From an uncultured Gemmatimonadota bacterium (GTDB lineage Bacteria > Gemmatimonadota > Gemmatimonadetes > Gemmatimonadales > Gemmatimonadaceae): a DNA stretch of 23,682 nt. Below are positions 1-7,863 of the stretch, in pieces (position 1 is the stretch's first letter; each line of letters opens with the position of its first letter). The DNA is taken from assembly GCA_946480295.1 (NCBI GenBank), contig CAMLIT010000069.1:1-23682 (forward strand), in the 5' to 3' direction. A program made the position numbers and the translations under genes. Below the pieces are notes generated by a model, which did no database searches, was not told where the DNA came from, and saw nothing but the letters and a program-made list of their open reading frames with translations.

Positions 1-119
1 CTGCTTGGCGGGACAGTGCGCCGCGCCGGCGCGCGCGGTGCTGCCTACGCGGGTCCCATGACGGCCCCCACGGCCGGCCCCGTAGTCGCCCCCCCCCGGC
101 GGTCGTCCCCAGGCGTCCG

Positions 120-1160
120 TCAGCGCGCCGGCGTGAGGATGATGTTCCGGTACTCGACCGGCCCCTCGCTCCCCTGGAGCTGCAGCGGCCCCGGCTCGCC
201 CTCGTGGCTGTCGATCGCGCCGCCGGTGATCCCCGGGATCGCCCGGTTGCACACCACCGTGTGACCGTTGGCGACGACGGTGACCATGCGCCCGACGAGC
301 GTGATGTCGAACGTCTGCCACTCGCCCGCCGGGCGCGCCACGATCTCCGTCGGCGTGAGGAAGCCGTAGACGCCGCCGAACAGGTCGTTCGCCGGCTGCT
401 TGCCGTAGTCGTCCTGGATCTGCACCTCGTGCCGGCCGCGCAGGTACACGCCGCTGTTGCTTCCCTTCGGGTAGCGGAACTCGACGTGGAGCTTGAAGTC
501 GCCGAAGGTGCGGTCGGACACGAGCTCCGCGCCCGCGCGCGCGTTGCGCAGGATGCCGTGCGAGACGCTCCAGTGGCTGGAGTCGCCGCGGGCGTGCCAG
601 CCACCGAGATCGTTCGCGTGCAGGAGATGGATCGGCGTCCCCCACCGCGGCGCGTGGTCGCGGTGGAGCGACGGCGCGCGCACGCCGATCCAGTCGTAGC
701 GCTTCCCGTCGGGGAAGGTCATGCTTCCCGCGAGTCCCTCGCCGGCGATGCGCCCCTCCACGACGAGGTCGCCGTTGCCGTCCTCCCACTGCGGCGGGAT
801 CGCGAAGCGCAGCGAGTCGCCGTGCACCTCGACGCGCGAGATCGGACGCGCGCTCCCGGCGACGCCGACGAAGCGCCCGACGAGGGCGCCGCGCCCCGAC
901 TCGTCGACCTCGAGCCACGAGGGAGCGTCACCGTTCGGCATGTGGACGGTGATGTCCCAGCGGCCCGGGAGGAGGGAGTCGGCGGCGGCGGGAGCGGGGG
1001 GCGTGTGCCGCGCGGGCGTACGCGCGAAGGCGCCCGACAGCACGATCGGGAGGAGCAGCGCAGGAAGTCGCCACATGGTCTGGTGAGAGATGAGGTGGAA
1101 GGTGGGCTGCCGGTGAAGGTGCCGCGGCAGGCGGCGTTCGGGAAGATCTCCCGGGCGCAT
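120..1160 (-). CDS. exported DUF1080 (3-keto-disaccharide hydrolase-type) protein
   Basis: The C-terminal half (about residues 175-345) has the features of the DUF1080 / 3-keto-disaccharide hydrolase family, a concanavalin-like beta-sandwich. These include an early GGWHARGD segment, the FGDFKLHVEFRYPKGSNSGV strand-turn, YLRGRHEVQIQDDYG, and EWQTFDITLVG followed by a GPLQLQGSEGPVEYRNI ending. A separate beta-rich segment (about residues 65-165, WDITVHMPNG to KRYDWIGV) precedes it. A hydrophobic stretch, RLPALLLPIVLSGAFA, acts as a signal peptide, so the protein is exported and probably acts on sugars in the periplasm. Two starts compete. ATG at 1160 has a strong AGGAG six bases upstream but puts 28 residues before the signal. 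ATG at 1076 gives a conventional signal peptide but has no clear ribosome site. I list the first. Family assignment is firm; substrate is unknown. Confidence 0.85.
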   Translation of the reverse strand: MRPGDLPERRLPRHLHRQPTFHLISHQTMWRLPALLLPIVLSGAFARTPARHTPPAPAAADSLLPGRWDITVHMPNGDAPSWLEVDESGRGALVGRFVGVAGSARPISRVEVHGDSLRFAIPPQWEDGNGDLVVEGRIAGEGLAGSMTFPDGKRYDWIGVRAPSLHRDHAPRWGTPIHLLHANDLGGWHARGDSSHWSVSHGILRNARAGAELVSDRTFGDFKLHVEFRYPKGSNSGVYLRGRHEVQIQDDYGKQPANDLFGGVYGFLTPTEIVARPAGEWQTFDITLVGRMVTVVANGHTVVCNRAIPGITGGAIDSHEGEPGPLQLQGSEGPVEYRNIILTPAR

Positions 1161-1197
1161 GTTCCACTCCTCTCCATCGGCGACCCCGACGTGTACT

Positions 1198-1650
1198 TCA
1201 CGCGGGACCGGGCGCTCGACCTCCCGCGGCAGACGCCGCTCGCCGCCACGGCACCACGGTCGACGCGGTGAGCAGGGCGCCGGCCAGGGCGACGTCGAGC
1301 CCCGGCCCGGCGCGCGCGAGCAGCATCGCGTGCATCCCGAGCCCGTGGATCGTTTGGCGCAGCCCGACGAGGAGCCAGGCGACGAACAGCGTTTCGACGA
1401 CGCCCAGCACGCCGACGGCCGCGCGCAGCCACGTCTCGCGCCTGACGAGCATCGTCGCGCCGCCGGCGACGGCGAGCGCGCCGGCGGCGAACAACACGCG
1501 GCCGTACAGCCCCACCAGCCCGGAATACGACTGGAGCCCGGCGAAGAACGACAGCCACGGCAGGGTTGCCCCCGCGCAGGTCAGCGCGCCCCCGAGGATG
1601 CAGGCGGCGATCGTCCACGGCGCGCGCGCGCCGACCCGTCGCGAGGCCAC
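1198..1650 (-). CDS. small four-helix integral membrane protein, function unknown
   Basis: A GTG start at 1650 lies 2 bp after the stop of the upstream lipoprotein gene, so the two are probably co-transcribed and translationally coupled; an AAGG seven bases upstream is a weak ribosome site. The 150-residue product has four hydrophobic segments: TIAACILGGALTCAGATLPW, GRVLFAAGALAVAGGATMLV, AAVGVLGVVETLFVAWLLVG and DVALAGALLTASTVVPW. The basic N-terminus (ASRRVGARAP) suggests it stays in the cytoplasm. The layout (a helix ending in LPWLSFF, then a loop, then paired helices) resembles small uncharacterised membrane proteins found widely in high-GC bacteria, but I recognise no named family. No catalytic motif is visible. 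Confidence 0.6.
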   Translation of the reverse strand: MASRRVGARAPWTIAACILGGALTCAGATLPWLSFFAGLQSYSGLVGLYGRVLFAAGALAVAGGATMLVRRETWLRAAVGVLGVVETLFVAWLLVGLRQTIHGLGMHAMLLARAGPGLDVALAGALLTASTVVPWRRAASAAGGRAPGPA

Positions 1651-1652
1651 GC

Positions 1653-2324
1653 TCAGACCTTCGGCCGCACGCTGAAGAAGAGATAGCTGTTCGTGCGGAT
1701 GTCGTCGGTGATCCCGGCGCCCTGCGCCTGGAGCGCGCGCACCGTCGCCAGGCTCTTCCCGGCGACGATCCGGTCCCATGTCGCCGGATCGCTCACGCCG
1801 ATCACCTCGATCTCCCACCACCCCGCCTGCCCCCCGTTCGCCTGCGACTCCGGGAGCGCGGTGTCGATGATGTGGCTGTGCGCGGGGAGGGGCACATCGG
1901 CCTTCCCCGGACCGAAGACGCGCGAGAGGTCGAGCGTCGAGGGATGGTCGATGCACGAGCCGACGACGGGACAGTGCAGCGTCGCGTCGGCGGGGCGGAA
2001 GCCGATCGGCGTCATGACGTAGAGCACCGGGATCCTGCCCGGCCGCGGATCCACCGTGCCGTCCTCGCCGACCTCGCACCCGCTCGGCGCCGCGCTCGAC
2101 GGCGGCTGCGCGCAGAAGAAGTTCTTCGTGTAGAAGAAGCTCACGGTCCTGCCGTTCATCCAGCCGTCGGTGAAGCCCACGTCGGCGCCCCCCTGCGCGT
2201 TGAAGCTCTGATTGCGGGAGACGGCGGCCGGCGCGGCGACGCCGGTCGTGTGGCGATCGGCGCACCCGCCGATCGAGACGAGGAGCAGGAGCCCACCAGC
2301 GACCGCGACCTGTGTGCAATGCAT
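1653..2324 (-). CDS. putative lipoprotein, uncharacterised
   Basis: The start ATG at 2324 is set by a GGAGGG four bases upstream and by the lipoprotein signal that follows (hydrophobic core VAVAGGLLLLVSIGG, lipidated Cys21). An in-frame start at 2375 would disrupt this. The mature part (about 200 residues) contains four cysteines, in FFCAQ, SGCEVG, LHCPVV and GSCIDH, spaced as two likely disulfides. It is rich in loops, and ends with WWEIEVIGVSDPATWDRIVAGKSL and SYLFFSVRPK. Histidines (PAHSHIID) could bind metal, but this is not demonstrable. I know no named family; proteins of this kind are seen beside exported redox proteins. It is divergent from the diheme cytochrome gene, sharing a 195-bp control region, and is followed after 2 bp by the small membrane protein gene. 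Confidence 0.75.
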   Translation of the reverse strand: MHCTQVAVAGGLLLLVSIGGCADRHTTGVAAPAAVSRNQSFNAQGGADVGFTDGWMNGRTVSFFYTKNFFCAQPPSSAAPSGCEVGEDGTVDPRPGRIPVLYVMTPIGFRPADATLHCPVVGSCIDHPSTLDLSRVFGPGKADVPLPAHSHIIDTALPESQANGGQAGWWEIEVIGVSDPATWDRIVAGKSLATVRALQAQGAGITDDIRTNSYLFFSVRPKV

Positions 2325-2519
2325 GAGACCCTCCAGTGAACCGACGTGCGACTCCGGCCGGTCGGCTCCGACCATGGCCGGCGGAGCCGCGAATCGCGCG
2401 CGTCCGCGCCTCGTTCCAGGATGGGGCCGGCACTGGAACCACGCGATCGCATCGTGACTTGGCGGGGTCGCGCATCGAAGGGGAGCGCGTCATCACCCGC
2501 ACGATCGAGGAGGCATTCC

Positions 2520-3791
2520 ATGCGACGCTCGGCGTCCACCCCGCACTGTACGTCGGCATCCCGCGCCGCGCGTCGCGCGGCCATCGTCCCGATGCTGGGG
2601 CTCGTCACGCTCGCCTGCAACGCCGATCGGCGGCCCACCGTGCCCGCGCTCGACCACGCGCCCCTGGGGGCACGGGGCACCTCCGACACGCCGATGGATC
2701 CCGCGACCCTCGCCGCCGGCCGGCAGGTCTTCCGCTTCGACACCTACGGCGACGAGACGTACTGGACGGACACCCTGCACATGAACGACGTCATCGCCGC
2801 CGGCGTCAGCCCGGTGACCGCGCTCGCCGTCGGGCTCAAGGTGGACATGGACGCGCTCCCGCCCGCCGTGGTGCAGGCCATCCAGGCCGGTCAGGTCGAC
2901 CTGAATTCCCCGGCGACGACGGTGACGCTCCTCCAGCTCGGCGCCGTCGTCGGCGTGCAGGGGCAGGTCGACGCGAACCACCACCTGACGCGCGTCGGCA
3001 TCACGTGCGCGCTCTGCCACTCGACGGTGGACGACGCCTTCGCGCCGGGCATCGGCCATCGCCTCGACGGCTGGCCGAACCGCGACCTGAACGTCGGCGC
3101 GATCGTGGCGCTCTCGCCGGCGATCCCGGCCGCGCTGAAGACGATCCTGAACGGGTGGGGGCCGGGCATGTACGACCCGCGCATCAACATCGACGGGAAG
3201 AACACGCCGCTCGTCATCCCGCCCGCGTTCGGCATGCGCCACGTGGCGCGCGAGACGTACACCGCCGACGGCGTCGTCTCCTACTGGAACGACTACGTGG
3301 CCGTGACGCAGATGCACGGGCATGGCAGCTTCTCGGACGCGCGCATCGGCGTGAGCATGACGAACGGGCCCGAGCTGGTCGCGCCGGCACTGCGGGCGCT
3401 GCGCGCCTATCAATTCAGCCTCGAGACGCCGGCCGCTCCCGCGCCCGCGGATCCGGCGGCGGTGCAGCGGGGCAAGCAGGTCTTCATGGGCGCTGGCCGC
3501 TGCGCGAGCTGCCATTACGGAGTCGCGCTGAGCGACGTCAACAGTGGCGCGCTGCATTCGCCGGCGGAGGTCGGACAGGATCCGGCGTACGCGCTCCGGA
3601 CGGCGACGAAGCTCTACCGCACCACGCCGCTGCGCGGGCTGTGGAATCCGCCGCAGCTGAAGGGGCCGTACTTTCACGACGGGAGCGCCGCCACCCTCGA
3701 CGACGTGGTCGCACACTATGACGATCTGTTCGGGCTCGCCCTGTCGACGCGGCAGAAGGCGGACCTCGTCGCCTACCTGAAGACCCTCTGA
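2520..3791 (+). CDS. diheme c-type cytochrome (exported)
   Basis: ATG at 2520 is preceded by GAGGAGG seven bases upstream, which favours it over an in-frame start at 2346. The 423-residue product begins with an Arg-rich n-region, then IVPMLGLVTLAC, a signal sequence whose Cys could be lipidated (the box TLAC is only partly canonical). Two heme c attachment motifs are visible: CALCH at residues 163-167 and CASCH at 328-332. The C-terminal domain, from about residue 310 (PAAVQRGKQVFMGAGRCASC) to PPQLKGPYFHDGSAATLDDVV and STRQKADLVAYLKTL, is a classic class I cytochrome c fold with GPYFHDG supplying the likely distal ligand region. The layout resembles diheme peroxidase/MauG relatives, but the first heme domain is not typical, so peroxidase activity is not claimed. 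The role is probably periplasmic electron transfer. Confidence 0.88.
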   Translation: MRRSASTPHCTSASRAARRAAIVPMLGLVTLACNADRRPTVPALDHAPLGARGTSDTPMDPATLAAGRQVFRFDTYGDETYWTDTLHMNDVIAAGVSPVTALAVGLKVDMDALPPAVVQAIQAGQVDLNSPATTVTLLQLGAVVGVQGQVDANHHLTRVGITCALCHSTVDDAFAPGIGHRLDGWPNRDLNVGAIVALSPAIPAALKTILNGWGPGMYDPRINIDGKNTPLVIPPAFGMRHVARETYTADGVVSYWNDYVAVTQMHGHGSFSDARIGVSMTNGPELVAPALRALRAYQFSLETPAAPAPADPAAVQRGKQVFMGAGRCASCHYGVALSDVNSGALHSPAEVGQDPAYALRTATKLYRTTPLRGLWNPPQLKGPYFHDGSAATLDDVVAHYDDLFGLALSTRQKADLVAYLKTL

Positions 3792-3793
3792 GC

Positions 3794-4849
3794 GTGGCGA
3801 CGCGGGACACCCGCGAGCGCCGCCACGTGCTCGCCGTGACGCGTCGGGCGGCGCCGCTCCTCTCGCTGGCCGCGCTCGGGTTCGTGCTCGCGCGCGGATC
3901 CGGCGCGCCGGCGGCGACGCAGGCGCGGGCGCCCGCCGCGGGGCGGACGACGCCGCTCGCCCTGTCCTCGCGCCTGACGACGGACGCCTCGACCATGGTC
4001 GAGATGCGGAACGTGGATTTCCACGCCGCCGACGGCATCGTCCTCCACATCCGCCGCCTCGATGGCGAGATGCGGGGCCGCGGCGGCGTCGTCAACTTCG
4101 ACGACCCGACGAGCTATGTCACCACGCTGCTCTCCGCGGAGGTGGCGCTGCGCGGGCCCGACCTCACGCACCTGATGAACGATCGCGTCTTCGCCTATCG
4201 CGGCGCGCCGCTCAGGCATCTCCACATCGAGCTGCGCGACGGCGAGGTGTGGCAGCGCGGGACGTTGCGCAAGGGCGTCGACATGCCGTTCGAGATCGCC
4301 GCCGCGCCAGCGCTCATGCCCGACGGGCGCATCCGCCTGCATCCGACGCGCGTCAGGATCCTCGGCGTGAACGGCCTCGTCCTGATGCGGGCGCTCGGCC
4401 TGACTCTCGACAGGATGGTCGACCTCCCGAAGGCGAAGGGGATCGCCGTGCGCGGCAACGACCTGCTGCTCGACCCGACGGCCGTGCTGCCGCCGCCCGC
4501 GATCCGCGGCCGGCTCACGAGTGTGCGCGTCGTCGGCGACGAGCTCGTGCAGGTCTTCGGGACTCCCGCCGATTCCGTCGCGGCTGCCGCGAGGGGAATG
4601 CACCCACCGGATCCGTCGGCGCGCAACTTCATGTACTACCGCGGGGGCACGCTCCACTTCACGAAGCTGTTCATGACCAACGCCGAGATGCTCGTCGTCG
4701 ACGAGGACGAGCGCGACCCGTTCGACTTCGACAATCCCCACTACCAGCGGCAGCTCGTCGCCGGCGATTCTCGGACGCTGCCGGACCTCGGCCTGGAGGT
4801 CCACATGCCCGACGCGCATGCCCTCGCCGCGCATGGCACCGGCCGTTGA
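3794..4849 (+). CDS. exported protein of unknown function, possibly DUF2993/LmeA-like
   Basis: A GTG start at 3794 follows the cytochrome stop by 2 bp, implying an operon with translational coupling; no good ribosome site is present. A second GTG at 3827 would give a shorter n-region. The N-terminus carries a hydrophobic segment (APLLSLAALGFVLARGSGAPA) consistent with a signal peptide or anchor. The body (about 300 residues) is beta-rich: VEMRNVDFHAADGIVLHIRR, GEVWQRGTLRKGVDMPFEI, GRIRLHPTRVRILGVNGLV, then a C-terminal half with MYYRGGTLHFTKLFMTNAEM. The alternation of strands and the 'ligand-layer' sequence character recall lipid-binding DUF2993/LmeA proteins, but this is a guess from texture, not from a diagnostic motif. 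It ends 81 bp before the VKOR-like gene. Confidence 0.7.
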   Translation: MATRDTRERRHVLAVTRRAAPLLSLAALGFVLARGSGAPAATQARAPAAGRTTPLALSSRLTTDASTMVEMRNVDFHAADGIVLHIRRLDGEMRGRGGVVNFDDPTSYVTTLLSAEVALRGPDLTHLMNDRVFAYRGAPLRHLHIELRDGEVWQRGTLRKGVDMPFEIAAAPALMPDGRIRLHPTRVRILGVNGLVLMRALGLTLDRMVDLPKAKGIAVRGNDLLLDPTAVLPPPAIRGRLTSVRVVGDELVQVFGTPADSVAAAARGMHPPDPSARNFMYYRGGTLHFTKLFMTNAEMLVVDEDERDPFDFDNPHYQRQLVAGDSRTLPDLGLEVHMPDAHALAAHGTGR

Positions 4850-4893
4850 ACGACCGTCCCGCCGATTCGCTCGCGAAGGTACGTCGCGTGCTC

Positions 4894-4914
4894 TGATGCT
4901 CCGTCGGAGCATCA
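4894..4914. promoter_or_regulatory. perfect 21-bp palindrome upstream of the VKOR-like gene
   Basis: TGATGCTCCG (4894-4903) and its exact reverse complement CGGAGCATCA (4905-4914) flank a single central T. The palindrome lies between the stop of the preceding gene (4849) and the start at 4931, immediately before the presumed ribosome site (GGGAG at 4918). There is no T tract, so it does not look like an intrinsic terminator. It could be a dimeric repressor operator, or in RNA a hairpin that influences access to the ribosome site. Confidence 0.55.
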
Positions 4915-4930
4915 CACGGGAGCAGGCGGC

Positions 4931-5578
4931 ATGTGGATGGACGGTGGGACCGGGGACGGGGCGATGCACGGCGGAGGCGATCCGGGCGCCGGGGATCGGT
5001 CGCGGCGGAGGGCGGTCGCGGCGCTCTCGACGGTGGCCGCCGCGAACATGGCCCTGCTCGCGGGGCGGCAGCTCGGGCTCATCCGCCACCTCCCCGATCC
5101 GCCGATCGCCGGCTTCGACGCCGATCGCGTGACCGCCGCGCCGCAGTCGCGCCTCTTCGGCCTCCCCGACGCGCCGTTCGCCCTCGCCGGCCTGCTGACG
5201 AACCTTCCGATCGCCCTCGCCGGGGACGCGCGGCGCGCCGTGGACCAGCCGTGGATCCCCGTCGCCGCCGCCGCGAAGTCCATCTCCGAGGCCGCGATCG
5301 CCGGCTGGTACTTCAGCCGGATGCCGACGCGGATCCACGCGTGGTGCGCCTACTGCATCGCCGGCGCGGCGATGAACGCGACGATCGCCGCGCTGACGAT
5401 CCCGGAGGCGCGGCGGGCGCTGCCTAGCGTTCGTCCCGTCGTCGCCGGCGCCATCGCCGCGGCGGCGCTGCTCGGCGTCGGCGTCTGGATGGCGGGGCGG
5501 GGGCGGGACTCGCGCCCGCGCGCGGTCAGGGCTGGGCGCGCAACGACACGAACACGCTCCGCCCGATCGCCGGGATGA
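4931..5578 (+). CDS. VKOR-like membrane thiol oxidoreductase with reduced cysteine set
   Basis: The 215-residue product has about five hydrophobic segments (near residues 28-51, 82-98, 108-128, 136-156 and 170-188). The fourth contains HAWCAYCIAGAAMN with a CxxC at 139-142, the active-site signature of the vitamin K epoxide reductase (VKOR) family, which makes disulfides for oxidative folding. The preceding segment, FDADRVTAAPQSRLFGLPDAPFALAG, aligns with the VKOR loop that normally reads C-D-x-x-x-x followed by a second Cys and a (F/L)G(I/L)P motif. The loop cysteines are absent here, and no Cys precedes 139. ATG at 4931 is chosen for its upstream GGGAG; ATG at 4964 is possible. The last 53 bp overlap the 3' end of the convergent receptor gene. 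Neighbouring c-type cytochrome and Cys-rich lipoprotein genes could be clients. Confidence 0.72.
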   Translation: MWMDGGTGDGAMHGGGDPGAGDRSRRRAVAALSTVAAANMALLAGRQLGLIRHLPDPPIAGFDADRVTAAPQSRLFGLPDAPFALAGLLTNLPIALAGDARRAVDQPWIPVAAAAKSISEAAIAGWYFSRMPTRIHAWCAYCIAGAAMNATIAALTIPEARRALPSVRPVVAGAIAAAALLGVGVWMAGRGRDSRPRAVRAGRATTRTRSARSPG

Positions 5579-7718
5579 TCCCGGGGCCCGGATACTCGTC
5601 GGTGCGCTCGGTGAAGTACTGGCGGTCGGTGAGGTTGTCGACGCCGAACTGCAGCCGCCAGCCGTCGTGCACGTGCAGCGTCGCCGACCAGTCGAGCACC
5701 GTGTATCCGGGCACCAGGCCCACGACCGCGTCGTCGCTCCGCACCGTGTTGTCCGCGTCGGCGTAGGCGGCGCTCACGACGCTCGTCAGCAGCGTCGTCG
5801 AAACCGCGCCGCGCGTGTACGTCGTGCCGACGCGCTCGACGACTTTCGGCGCGTACTCCACGCGATTGCCGCGGACGTCGCCGGTCGTGTAGTGCGCGTC
5901 CGTCAGCGCCAGCGAGTTGAAGATCGAGAGCAGCCCGATGCCGTGCGGCGCGGCGAGCGGCGTCACCTCGACGTAGCTCTCCAGCCCCTGGTGCAGGCTG
6001 TTCGCGACGTTGGTCCGCTCGGTGTACGTCCGGCCGGCGGAGTCGGTATGACTCCGCAAGCCCACGCGGTTGCGGTAGTCGAGCCGGAAGACGCCGACGT
6101 CGAAGCGCACGCGGTCGTCGGCCGCCGTGCCGCGCCAGCCGAGGTCCATGCTCCTGCCGCGGGAGTCGCGCATGTGCGGGTCGATGCGCGACACGCCACC
6201 CACCGGCGTCAGGTAGGAGTAGTCGAGCGGCCGGTACGCCTGGCTGACGTTCGCGTAGACGTTGGTGCTGGCCGAGGCGATCCAGCTCGCCCCGATCCCG
6301 AGGAGCGGGATCGCCCGCGCCTTGAGCTGCGGCGCGAAGGTCGTGTCGGTGTAGCCGGCCGCGGTCGAGCGCAGGTACTCGAGGCGCGCGCCGGGCGTCA
6401 CGCTCAGCCCCGTGCCGAGGCGCACGAGGTTCTCCGCCCACGCCGCGGCGTTCCGCGTCCCGTAGCGCACGTCGTACTCGTACCGCGCGCCGGGGACGAG
6501 CGCGAGGTCGAAGTCGCCGGCCGTCGTGCCCTCGCCGCCCCCCTGCCGGTGCAGGGTGCCGGAGAACCAGCGCACGCCGGTGGCGAGGGTGTTGGGCAGC
6601 CCGAACAGCCGGTGGTCGGCGAGCACGCGCAGCTCCTCGGTCACGTTGTGGAAGCCCTCGTCCTCGACCTCGCGCGGGATGTACTGGCCGGTCGCTGGAT
6701 CGATGCTGTCCGCCACGCCCGGCCCGCCGTCCTCGTTGCGCCAGACGAGCGCGCGGCTGCTCGACATGTACGATGTCTGGCTCTGCACGCGCACCCCGCG
6801 CGCCGGCCGCCACTCGAGGGTGGCGGCGGTGACGTTCCACGGCGAGGTGAGCCAGTTGCGCGCGCGGAAGGACTGCCGCGCGCCGGCGGCGAACTCCGCG
6901 TCGGAGAGGCCCCCAGGCATGTGGATGCGGTTGCGCAGCCCCGAGTAGGCGAGCTTGAGCGTCACCGTCCGGGCGAGCGGGACTTCGAGCGCGGCGTAGC
7001 CGGTGACCTGCGCGACGTCGGAGTTCGGGCGCCAGCCGTCGATCGCCCGGCGTTGCCCGTAGGCGAACCATCGCCAGCCGCCGCTCCCGCCGCCTAACGA
7101 GAGATACGAGTTGTCGAGCCCGAAGCTCCCCACCGTCTGCTGCGCGTCCACGCGCAGCGGATGGTCCGGGTCGCCCCGCCGCATGACGTAGTTCACCACG
7201 CCGCCGAACTGCGGCCCGAACTGCAGCGCGCTCGCGCCGCGGATGATCTCCACCCGCTCCACCGCCTCCATCGGCGGGACGTAGTAGGTTTCCGGATAGC
7301 CGAACGGATCGGCGGCGATGCCGACGCCGTCCTGCCGCACGTTCATCTCCACCGACTGCGTCGGGTCGAGGCCGCGCACGGCGATCCCGTTCGACGGAAA
7401 GCCGCTCCCCTCGGTCTCCGAGACCACGAGCCCCGGCACGCGCCCCAGCACCTGGCGCGCGACGTTCTGCGCCGTGTTCGCCGCCACGCTGTCGACGAGG
7501 AGCACCTCCGTCTTCTTCCCGCTCAGCAGCATCACTCCCTGGCGTTCCGGGAGGAAGCTGACGGTGCGCGGGGCCACGGTCGCGGTGACGCGAACCTCGT
7601 GGAGCATGCGGGCGTGGACGGAGTCCGGTCGGCCGGTCGGCTGCTGCTGGGCGAACGCGGGGGTGGCGAGGACGAGGCTGGGGAGGAGAAGAGCGAGAAG
7701 CGTGATGCGGTCGGCCAT
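5526..7718 (-). CDS. TonB-dependent outer-membrane receptor, FecA-like
   Basis: The 730-residue product begins with a signal peptide (MADRITLLALLLPSLVLATPAFA), which picks the ATG at 7718 out of a longer open frame. The plug domain is clear: an opening VARQVLGRVPGLVVSETEG, GIAVRGLDPTQSVEMNVRQD, and PPMEAVERVEIIRGASALQFGP. This last part, with the following GGVVNYVMRR, is very like FecA ferric-citrate receptors. The remaining ~500 residues are beta-strand/loop barrel sequence, ending GYTVLDWSATLHVHDGWRLQFGVDNLTDRQYFTERTDEYPG and SVFVSLRAQP, the standard TonB-dependent receptor finish. No N-terminal signalling domain is present. It probably imports a ferric chelate or another metal complex through the outer membrane using TonB energy. 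It is divergent from a copper-binding lipoprotein gene, so a copper substrate cannot be ruled out. Confidence 0.93.
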   Translation of the reverse strand: MADRITLLALLLPSLVLATPAFAQQQPTGRPDSVHARMLHEVRVTATVAPRTVSFLPERQGVMLLSGKKTEVLLVDSVAANTAQNVARQVLGRVPGLVVSETEGSGFPSNGIAVRGLDPTQSVEMNVRQDGVGIAADPFGYPETYYVPPMEAVERVEIIRGASALQFGPQFGGVVNYVMRRGDPDHPLRVDAQQTVGSFGLDNSYLSLGGGSGGWRWFAYGQRRAIDGWRPNSDVAQVTGYAALEVPLARTVTLKLAYSGLRNRIHMPGGLSDAEFAAGARQSFRARNWLTSPWNVTAATLEWRPARGVRVQSQTSYMSSSRALVWRNEDGGPGVADSIDPATGQYIPREVEDEGFHNVTEELRVLADHRLFGLPNTLATGVRWFSGTLHRQGGGEGTTAGDFDLALVPGARYEYDVRYGTRNAAAWAENLVRLGTGLSVTPGARLEYLRSTAAGYTDTTFAPQLKARAIPLLGIGASWIASASTNVYANVSQAYRPLDYSYLTPVGGVSRIDPHMRDSRGRSMDLGWRGTAADDRVRFDVGVFRLDYRNRVGLRSHTDSAGRTYTERTNVANSLHQGLESYVEVTPLAAPHGIGLLSIFNSLALTDAHYTTGDVRGNRVEYAPKVVERVGTTYTRGAVSTTLLTSVVSAAYADADNTVRSDDAVVGLVPGYTVLDWSATLHVHDGWRLQFGVDNLTDRQYFTERTDEYPGPGIIPAIGRSVFVSLRAQP

Positions 7719-7755
7719 GCTGTGGTCGTGGGGGGAAGCCAGGTGAGCGTGTCGG

Positions 7756-7773
7756 GCCGGGGCGAGCCCCGGC
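7756..7773 (-). repeat. hairpin in the receptor gene leader
   Basis: GCCGGGGC (7756-7763) and GCCCCGGC (7766-7773) form a perfect stem with a minimal loop. It would lie in the 5' untranslated RNA of the TonB-dependent receptor gene, some 40-55 bases before its ATG. No riboswitch consensus is recognisable. Confidence 0.4.
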
Positions 7774-7818
7774 ATGGGTCGGAGCGGCGCGCCGAGGGCC
7801 AGGCGGGCCGCAGGAAAC

Positions 7819-7847
7819 AGCCTAGCCGGTAATCCCGAGAGATTCAA
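7819..7847 (-). promoter_or_regulatory. putative sigma70-type promoter of the receptor gene
   Basis: Read on the minus strand, TTGAAT (7847-7842) and TAGGCT (7824-7819) are separated by 17 bp. That is acceptable for a housekeeping promoter and would give a leader of about 95 nt for the receptor gene. The -35 box and most of the spacer lie inside a 25-bp dyad (7831-7855), a typical position for repressor control. Confidence 0.4.
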
Positions 7848-7855
7848 TCGGGATT
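7831..7855. promoter_or_regulatory. 25-bp dyad in the receptor/cupredoxin divergent region
   Basis: AATCCCGA (7831-7838) and TCGGGATT (7848-7855) are exact inverted repeats spaced by nine bases. The dyad sits between the divergent receptor (start 7718) and cupredoxin (start 7968) genes and overlaps the receptor's presumed -35 region. It could be the operator of a metal-responsive or other dimeric regulator. No T tract follows, and the half-site is not a classic Fur box. Confidence 0.5.
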
Positions 7856-7863
7856 GACCGCGC

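Noticed and set aside
1..119. A gene fragment at the left edge
   Set aside because: No frame shows a protein-like sequence; the short open frame at 16-264 is antisense to the DUF1080 gene and of low complexity.
2360..2373. GGTCGG-CT-CCGACC inverted repeat in the lipoprotein/cytochrome divergent region
   Set aside because: Only six-base arms in a GC-rich region, expected by chance; no nearby promoter boxes support an operator.
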